A stretch of 64,000 nt of DNA from Auxenochlorella pyrenoidosa (lineage: Eukaryota; Chlorophyta; Trebouxiophyceae; Chlorellales; Chlorellaceae). Shown here one piece after another: positions 57,101 through 64,000 of the stretch (the stretch's first letter is position 1; each line of letters opens with the position of its first letter). The notes under the pieces were generated by a model, which made no database searches, had not been told where the DNA came from, and was given only the letters and a program-made list of their open reading frames with translations. Position numbers and translations under genes: made by a program. The stretch lies in assembly GCA_001430745.1 (NCBI GenBank), contig KQ481937.1, positions 8,177 through 72,176 of the forward strand, given 5' to 3'.

Positions 57101-60100
57101 GATGGCAGGGTGGTGAGTGGTGGAGGCCTTTAGGCACGAGCCCGCCCTTTTGCTGGTGCCACACGGCGAGCCAAGCACCACGTCCTCATGCCGCTCTTCC
57201 AAGCTGTGGTTGCGCTGCGCTGTCACTGCCAACGCCCCTGGTGCTGCCCCTGACTGCATGCCCTCGAAGCGCTCCACCATGCTGCTCACGTGGCCCAGCT
57301 GTGTCGGCCCCCCTGACAGCCTTGTGCTGCTCCTGCTGCTGCTACCAGCCGCGCTGCCAGCTGCTTCCTTGGCCTCTTGCGCAGGCGCTGCCTTAATGAG
57401 CTCGCTGCCGGCACATGCATCTGACATTGCGGCAGCAGGTGCGCATGCGCGGCATGCCCCCGCTGGGCTGCAGGCCCTGACGGATGCACCTTCCAAGCCA
57501 CTGGCCCTGGCAGAAACGGCATCTCGCACTGGGCTTGCCGCTCCAGCCAGCTTTGCGGACAAGACAGCTGACAGAGTGGCTGCTGCCTGGGCGGCAGCGG
57601 CATCATTCAGAGGCGGGGGCGCGCCATCCTGGGATGCTGAGCCTTTGGTCGCCGCTGCCTCCTTTGCCGTGGCTGCCTGCTGCCACAGCTCTGGCCGGCC
57701 AACGACGCTTGCCGGCTCCAGGCTGCTTTTGACTGGCCGCCGCTGGCAGAGGCCACAGCATGAGACCAGCAGGCCTCGCAGGCTTGCCAGTGTGCTGAGT
57801 GCCCTTGTGATGGTGCCTGTACGGCACAAAGACCGTGCACCTGGTGCTCAGAATACAGGGCATGTCTGAGCATTCAGGATGGCATGTGGGGATACACAGC
57901 TGCCAGCTCCCCAACTTCCAACCTCCCCAACCTGGACAGCACCTCCAGTGGTCGTGCGAGTGACCGTGGCATAAGACTGCTCAAATGCCGCCAGGGTGAT
58001 GGACAGAAAAAGCGTTAGGATGATCCACTTGCCCACTGTCACCCAGAACACAAAGAATAGCACAGAGGGCCAGCCTGCAGCAACCGAGGGCACAGGGGAG
58101 TGGCTGGCCTTGCCGCTCTCCTCATTTGCACGGGGGCATGGTGCGCTGTTGGTCCCGGCCCTGGCCCGAGCTGCCCACCTGCAGCCGCCTGCACCTTGAA
58201 CATGATGTCCGGCCAATTCTCGAGGGTGAGAACCTGGAATACGAGACTGCATGCATTGTGCAGGGTTGGGGGTGCAAAGGGACCGAGGGATATGCCGCAG
58301 GCAATCATGGATTGGCCCCAGAGCACCTTGTTCTGCCCTGCTGCTGCAGCTGGCCACCGCCAGCCTCCCTTGCCACGCAAGCATGCAGCCATCTCACATG
58401 AAGCTGTTCCACAGGCCCAGGAAGCTGGGCAGCGGTGGGTCAAACTCCAGGGACTGCCGGCCAAACACCTGGAGGCCGATGAGCGCAAAGACAAAGATGA
58501 AGAGGACCTGCACCAGGGAAGCAGAAGCAGGGGTGGTTCTTCCTCAGCCCCCAAGGCTCCTTATCCTGGCACTGCCCTCTCATCAGCTCTGACTTGTTGC
58601 ACAGTACTGCGCCAGCAGATGCTCCATCCCTGAGCCTGGGCTGCGCCCTGCCCTCCCACCATCAGCAACGCCACTGCGAGGAACTGCCCCATGCTGCCCA
58701 TCATCACTTCCGAGATGACGCGCAGGCTGTCCAGGTAGCGAAAGATCTGCCGCAGCAGGGGACGGCGGGGCAGGGGCTAGGGCACTGCCTGCGCATTGCA
58801 GAGCTTGCAAGGCGCGGCAAGCCTGGGCGTCCCTGCGCCAGCTCACCTTGAGCACGCGCAGCACGCGAAAGGAGCGCAGGATGCGCAGGGTGCGGAACGA
58901 GCGCAGCGCATTGCCATTGGCGCCCAGCTGCAGCAGGGGTGACAGAAATGCGCGGGCGTGAACAGTGGGCTGCATGACAGGCAGGCACAGCATGTCCAGG
59001 GGTAGGCCTCTGCAGGCCGGGGCAGGGAAATGGCAGGCTGAGTAAAGGGGGTCGAGCAGCTGGGGGGCCACGCACCGTCAGAGCCATCTCTAGCAGCCCC
59101 AGCGCGACCACAAGCAGGTCAAAGGCATTGAAGGCGTCCGAGAAGTAGCCCCACACGCCGAGGCCCAGCAGCTTGAGGGCCACCTCGGCGACAAACAGCC
59201 AGGTCAGCGCCGTGGAGGCGCAGTCCAGGCCGCGCGAATAGCCGGCGCTCATGCCTGCAGCAGGGGCCAGAGGGGCAGGGTGCTGCAGCGCCAGGTGCAA
59301 CTCACCGAAGCAAACAGGTCCACCAGCGAGAGCGCAACCACGACGCCGTCAAACACGTTCATGCCGTCCTCGCAGAAGCCGGCGGCGCCGTAGCCCAGCA
59401 GCTTCAGGCAGCACTCTGCAAGGAAGACGTAGGTGAACGCCTTGCTGGCGGCATCCAGCCGGCCCCTCTTGGTGTCAGACATACCTGCGCAGGAAAAGCG
59501 AGCATCAAGGCATGTCGCCCTGTCGGTCTGGCACAGGCTGGGACTGACGTGCCCTCCACTAGAGCACTGGCAGGCCAAGCTACCGAGAGAAGCCCCACAA
59601 CCAGCAGATTCCAGGGCTGTGCATGCCAGTGAAGCAGCTGGACAAGAGTCTCTCCCCACCTGCTGTGGTCATGGCCAGAAGTACAGTGTTTCCAATGATG
59701 AGCAGCATGAAGAGCCACGTGAAAGCTGGGTGGTCAACCACCTGCAAACAAGACCAGCGTGTCGAGCCATCTTGCGGAAAGCACACAGGAGACTCTTGCC
59801 AAACGGGACTGCAGTAGCAGCTGGCTCGAATGCCAGCTTGCCACTAGTTCACGCGCCCTTCTCCCAGGAAGCTCACCTGCCTGACCCGCCACCGGAACTC
59901 AAACCAGTAGTACCCCAGCTTCCCCCTGACGCCACTGGGCGGGCCCTCTACCAGCAGTGCAGGGAGGCTGCTGCTGCTGCCCGCTGTGCCTGCCAGCAAC
60001 ATCGGGCTGACGGCCCCCGCCTGCAGAACAGAGGGGAAGAGGTCTCTGAGAGAAGCACCGTTGTCGCCAGCATGCAGATATGGCCAAAGCAAGCAGTGGT

Positions 60101-63100
60101 AGCCAGCTCGTCAGTTTGACCCATGACGACCTCCCATGCGGGAGCCACACTCGAGCCCGCATACCCTGCTCGAGGCGCGGGAGCTGGCGCGGGAGCTGCG
60201 CTGGGACATGCGCTCCTCAAACGCGCTGTGCTGGGTGTCCATGTGGCGTCGCAGCGCCGCGCGCAGGGCCTGCCAGGCAAGCACCAGGGTGCTGCGCGGC
60301 CGGCCGTGGTCGGTCACCGCCTTGGAGTACAGCGTGGTCGCGGTGGCAAACCGATGCTTCAGCACAGCCAGAAAAAGGTTGACCTGTGTGCGGATGAGCC
60401 AGGGCCGAGGCGACCAACAGCGCTGCTCAGCCGGTGCTCCATAAACACGCCCAACAGGCGCGACGAAACGCGTGGTGCCAGCTCTGCACAAGCTTGCCGA
60501 CAGCCTCTGCCCGAACTGGGCCCTGGCCCCTGGACAGCAGCCCACCACAAAGTAGCACTGCAGCAGGATGTAGAGCACGTAGAAGACGACTGGGGCCGGG
60601 CCGGAGCGGTCAATGACCAGGTAGAGCTGGTAGAAGACGTCTGTCAGCGTCGTCTGCAGGGAGGGTGGGGCAGGCGGCAGCAGGACTGTGCGCATGCCAG
60701 GCCCACCAGGCTCATGTGCAGGCGGGCACGGAGCATCTGCAAAGTGCCACACACAAGACAGCCAGCAGCAGTGAGATGCCTGGGTGGCAGGCTGGAAGGG
60801 AGGCACTCACCGCCTGGAACATGGACAGCAGGGAGAGCCCAATGTTGCCAAAGCCCGCAGTTTGCAGTGGGGGCACCAAGTGCTGCTCCTGCACATCAGT
60901 TGTGGGCGCAGGGGAGGCATCAACCAACTGCGGCAAACCCAAAGCGGTGGGAGTAAAGAGCATGCTTTCTGTGCTCCGAGAGATATTGCTTGCACGACCC
61001 TTGTACAGCGGTGCCAGCAGCACACCTTGCAGCTCATGCCCACGGGGCAGTGGTGCGCATGCGCGCCGCAGCCCCACATCTCCCCGCCAGCAGCCTCCAC
61101 CAGCCCCTCTCCAGAAAGCTCGTCCACACATCCAAAGTAGGCAGCGTCCAGGAAGAGAACTGGAGGCACATGACATTCAATGGGTTGGCTTGCAGTCTGG
61201 ACAACTAGAAGCAGGCGCCAGGTCAGCCCCCCCCCTCCCCCCAGGGATCAAATCAATTCCAAATCAGAGGCAGCGCTGGCAATGCCACGCCCTACCTGTG
61301 GCTGCGATTGCAAATAGCAGCATGAAGAAGTACAGGAGCCCAACCACGCTGATGAGCATGGGCATAGCCTGCAGGCGACAGCCAGGGAGAGGCAGGGCCG
61401 CTCCCAGTTTGTTCTGTGCAGCTGGCAGCAGCAAAAAAGCCAGCAAACCGATGATTATCAAGCACAGCACAGCCACTTGCCCACGCTGCCGTGCGCCCAC
61501 CTCGAGGAAGCAGACCACGATGGAACGCAGCGCCTCAAAGCGGGTGATTGTGCGCAGGGGGCGGAGGGCGCGCAGCGCCCGCACAGCGCGCACAGCAGCG
61601 GCGCCAGAGGCGGCGCTGGAGGTGCCCGCTGGGATGAAGGTGGTGTAGCCTGCCAGCACCATCAGGAAGTCGAACGCATTCCAGGGGCCTCTGCAGGGGC
61701 AGGATAGGGCACCGCAGCTTGCTTTCGTGCGCTGGGCTGGCAGCACAGAAGGCAGAACCAGACGAACGTCATGCCCGGCCCCACCCGCCACCCATGCCTC
61801 GCACCGCAGGTACTCGACAGGGCCTCCCGCAGCCACCACCATCAGGAGCATCTCCAGAGTGAAGAGCACATTGATTGCAATGTCTGGAGTGCAGGAGTCC
61901 AGGGCAGGGGCAGCCAGAGGATCAGTGTGGAGCGCCGAAGGCACAGCAGGCGGCCACCAGGCACGGGGGAAGGGCACGAGTTAGAGGACATTCACAACCT
62001 TCCCCGAGCCTGCATAGCAGGCATGCTGAGCCGGGGCCTAAGCCGACGACAAGTACACCTTCAACCCTGCGCGGCGCCTTCATCTGTCAACCACACACCA
62101 AGATCCTTGAGCGTCCTGTTCCAGTGGCTGTCTTCAGCCAGGGCTGGGCGATACAGGGCCAGCACTGCAGGCAATGAGAGTGGGTCAGTCAGCAGTCTGC
62201 TGCTCTTCACATCACAAGTAAGACAGAGGCCACGCTCCAAGCCCTGGCCCGTGCTTAGCTAGCTGGGTGTAAGCGGTGACCCATAGGCGTACCTATGCAA
62301 TTGAAAAGGATGACCAGGAAGACTGCCACCTGGAAGTCAGGGTGGGTGCTGAGCCGCTGCGCTGCCAGCTGCACCCGCGGCCACCAGGAAAAGCAGCGCG
62401 GCTGTGCCTCCGCCTGCTCCTCGGCAGCCGCAAGTGCGCCCGCCTGAGATCCCTGGCTGGCCTCCCCCCCACCCAGCAGCCGGCGCGCACTCCCGCCGGC
62501 GGGGGTGGACAGCCGGGAGCGCCCGCTGTCGGTGCCACCCTGCCGCCCTGTGACCAGGCGCACCAGGCCACGCGGCACCTCCACCTTGTCACCGGCCACC
62601 CGCCTCTTGATGCGCTCCAGCATCTGCTCGTCCTGCTGCCGCCGCCGGAGCTCCATGCGCCGCTCCTGTGGGGGGTAGGACCGGCGAGCACGCAGCCCGT
62701 CATGCCCTGGCATGCCTTCAAGGCCTGCAAGTTGCAGGACCCTGCCGTGCTGTTTGGCTGGCAACCATGGGCATTTGGCCACTCGGGCCCTTGGCGTCAG
62801 CACCATCCCTGCCGCGCATCCCACCCCCTCCACCTGCAGCTCCTCTGCATCCCCCTCCCAGTAGGCCTCTGCTGCCTCCAGCTCTTCCTGCAGCTCCGCG
62901 GGCTGCAGAGTCTTCAGCCGCTCATACAGTGACTGAGGGGGCATGGGGGCACGCGTGGGCAGTCTGCTGCTCATTGGAGCAGAGTCATGCTGGGCGCAGC
63001 ACTGTTCGCTCGGGGACGGCTGCTGGGGAGCGGCGGGCGGTGCTCCCTGCCTGCCAGCCACCAGCTCTTCTCCTGCAGCTGCCACCAATGGTGCAGGCAC

Positions 63101-63771
63101 CGCTGCAGGGAGTGCGGGCCGGGGGGTGTCTGGTCGTGGCCCACTGGCAGCTGCAGCTGTTGGCAGTGTGAGTCCTGCCTGTGGCACAATCTCAGCGCCC
63201 TCTGCTGCTGGAGCTGCAGCCGCTGCATTGGCCACCTGCCTGTCATCCAGCTCTGGCAGTAAATCTTCCATCTCCTGCCAGAGTTGCTGGGGCAAGCCTG
63301 CTGGCTGTTGTTCCAGCTGTGGCTCTTTACGTGGCGATGGGCTGCGTGGGCGCTGCATGTGGCGCGTCACTGGCCTGCTTGCTGCTCCCACTGTCGCAAA
63401 CATCTCCTGCGCCAGCGCTGCAGCCACGGCAGCTGCATCTGGGCGTATGCTGCCACGCGGTGGGACGCGGAGCCCATCGCCAGTCAACACCACTGGTGCC
63501 CCTGCCGCAGCCGGCCGCTCCCCCTGCACCCATGTTTGAGAAGTTTGAGCTGGTTTGTGGCATCCTGCCTGATGCGGTGGGCAGCCTGGCGGCACAGCTT
63601 TGACAGGCAGTCAGGCAGACAGGTAGCGGCCGCGGCAGCGGTTGCACCCACCTGCTCGGGCTCCGGAGCGATACGTGCGCCTCTCCCGTGGCTCAGGCTG
63701 CCGATCCCGGATCGGCCGCGGGCCAGCTTGACGGCCTGCGGGCCGTAAGCCCGTCCGGGCGAAGGCGGCAT
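51152..63771 (-). CDS. Four-domain voltage-gated cation channel (CaV/NaV superfamily), complete, with duplicated exon 14
   Basis: 42 coding exon positions resolved by splice phase; their lengths sum to 6,573 nt = 2,190 aa + stop. ATG 63771 (MPPSPGRAYGPQAVK). Domain I: S1 FQVAVFLVILFNCI, S2 AINVLFTLEMLLMVVA, S4 RAVRALRALRPLRTITRF (exon 61501-61690), pore exons 60811-60927 and 60546-60653. Domain II: S1 exon 59660-59741, S2-S3 exon 14A or 14B, S4 LRSFRTLRILRSFRVLRVLK (58847-58927), pore LVFQVLTLENWPDIMF, S6 exon 57943-58074. A 365-residue Ser/Pro-rich II-III linker is exon 56722-57816. Domain III: GTSLFIFK, S4 VLRVLRVLRAVRPLRMLTR, pore ALLTLFITSTLDGYTPTMY. Domain IV: S4 FKKIMMLARVLRMFRLLRHS, pore MLLFRVATGDNWAVLLQ. 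C-terminus has the CaV-type EF-hand-like segment (LTPQHLEDFVELWAEYDD) and an IQ motif RIQRHWRATVARRK. Plasma or flagellar/endomembrane Ca2+ (or Na+) entry is likely. The last exon could alternatively splice at an AG|GTGAGG near the stop. Confidence 0.93.
52224..52245 (-). other. Channel 22-nt microexon (DFVELWA)
   Basis: Between acceptor GCTGCAG at 52246-52252 and donor GTGAGC at 52223. It supplies DFVELWA plus one base, joining LTPQHLE (exon 52374-52430) to EYDDGSNSIDPKD (exon 51880-52003) and completing the conserved CaV post-IVS6 EF-hand-like segment. The upstream intron needs a non-canonical GC donor at 52373. Confidence 0.75.
59076..59254 (-). other. Channel exon 14B: domain II S2-S3, alternative version B
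   Basis: 179 nt; acceptor TGCTGCAG..CTGCAG|GC, donor GACG|GTGCGT; phase 1 in, phase 0 out. It encodes MSAGYSRGLDCASTALTWLF through FNAFDLLVVALGLLEMALT. It keeps the F-x2-E (LFVAE) and NAFD residues. Its YF-x2-AFNAFD pattern looks closer to generic CaV domain II than exon A. Read directly after exon A (phase 0) it gives GCA TGA, a stop at the second codon. Confidence 0.88.
59306..59484 (-). other. Channel exon 14A: domain II S2-S3, alternative version A
   Basis: 179 nt; acceptor TGCGCAG|GT, donor TTCG|GTGAGT; phase 1 in, phase 0 out. It encodes 59 codons after a split Gly: MSDTKRGRLDAASKAFTYVF through MNVFDGVVVALSLVDLFAS. It contains the S2 gating-charge-transfer residues (F-x2-E in VFLAE) and the S3 Asp (NVFD). 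27 of 59 residues are identical to exon 14B. The preceding S1 exon (59660-59741) ends in phase 1 and the following S4 exon (58847-58927) starts in phase 0, so it fits on its own. Confidence 0.88.
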
Positions 63772-64000
63772 TTCTGGTGCTTGGACCCAGCGGTTCAAGC
63801 GCCAGCGAGAAGGAGCTGACAGCACGAAGGTCTGAAGGGAAGTCCAAGGCTGCTTGCAATCGCTGTGCTGTGCGCGCTGGCACCGCTGCCGCTCACCCCT
63901 CGCTGCTGTTGTCCTCAACAGGCAGGCTAATGCTTCCTCCAGCACGGTTGGAACCGTTACCAGTGGCGTCCAATCACATCAGCCATCTTCCTGCCCCTCT
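63772..64000. other. 5' flank of channel gene
   Basis: The reading frame stays open upstream of the chosen ATG as far as a GTG at 63945, so a start further upstream in another exon is possible. Nothing else is seen to the window end. Confidence 0.4.

Noticed and set aside
59076..59484. Exons 14A and 14B as consecutive constitutive exons or as two different S2-S3 units of different domains
   Set aside because: Including both creates an immediate in-frame TGA, each pairs with the same single S1 and S4 exons, and domains I, III and IV have their own S2-S3 exons elsewhere.
1..64000. tRNA, rRNA, CRISPR, transposon or viral genes
   Set aside because: No tRNA-like box A/B pair, no spaced direct repeats, no transposase or reverse-transcriptase motifs and no terminal inverted repeats were recognised by eye.

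Overview
The window is nuclear DNA of a GC-rich, intron-dense eukaryote, most probably a coccoid green alga (Trebouxiophyceae, Chlorella-like). The evidence is dense short introns (about 90-220 nt in the one gene resolved completely), strong GT/GC...AG junctions, TGTAA motifs 150-265 nt past several stop codons (the green-algal poly(A) signal), (GT)n/(CA)n tracts in introns, a plant-type plastid phosphomutase and a plant clade-A-like PP2C. Two runs of N (18037-18718 and 39902-40555) are assembly gaps inside genes. All coding genes are split, so CDS spans below include introns; exon limits were read from splice signals and reading phase.

Layout. (1) 1-3823, minus: ACSF2-type acyl-CoA synthetase, 3' end outside the window. 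(2) 4759-7185 minus and 7425-9745 plus: a head-to-head pair of secreted chymotrypsin-fold serine proteases sharing a 239-bp upstream region. (3) 10466-13079 minus: glyoxalase/VOC protein, divergent from (4) 13278-15775 plus, an unrecognised protein with an acidic tail. (5) about 16475-23089 plus: phosphoglucomutase/phosphomannomutase family enzyme. (6) 23971-26060+ minus: single-RRM RNA-binding protein. (7) 27893-33068 and 33353-about 38095, both plus: tandem paralogues of a five-transmembrane glycoprotein with tweety/prominin-like topology. (8) 39102-43939 minus: clade-A-like PP2C phosphatase. (9) 45472-50827 plus: CLASP microtubule-associated protein. (10) 51152-63771 minus: a complete four-domain (24 TM) voltage-gated cation channel in 42 coding exon positions, predicted 2,190 aa.

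The most interesting signal is in the channel. Domain II S2-S3 is encoded twice by adjacent exons (59306-59484 and 59076-59254). Both are exactly 179 nt, enter in phase 1 and leave in phase 0; their proteins are about 46% identical. They are separated by a 51-nt intron, about half the length of the next shortest intron in the gene. Joining both gives an immediate TGA; skipping both shifts the frame; choosing either one gives a 2,190-aa channel. This is the layout of mutually exclusive exons, convergent with those of animal CaV and NaV channels, and I know of no description of it in algae. The channel also has an unusual selectivity filter: domain I appears to lack the usual Glu-containing triplet, followed by E, D and D in domains II-IV.

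The other genes do not form an obvious pathway; they look like ordinary neighbours in a compact algal genome. Intergenic stretches are short and hold only 3' or 5' flanks as far as I can see. No RNA genes, transposons or CRISPR arrays were recognised.
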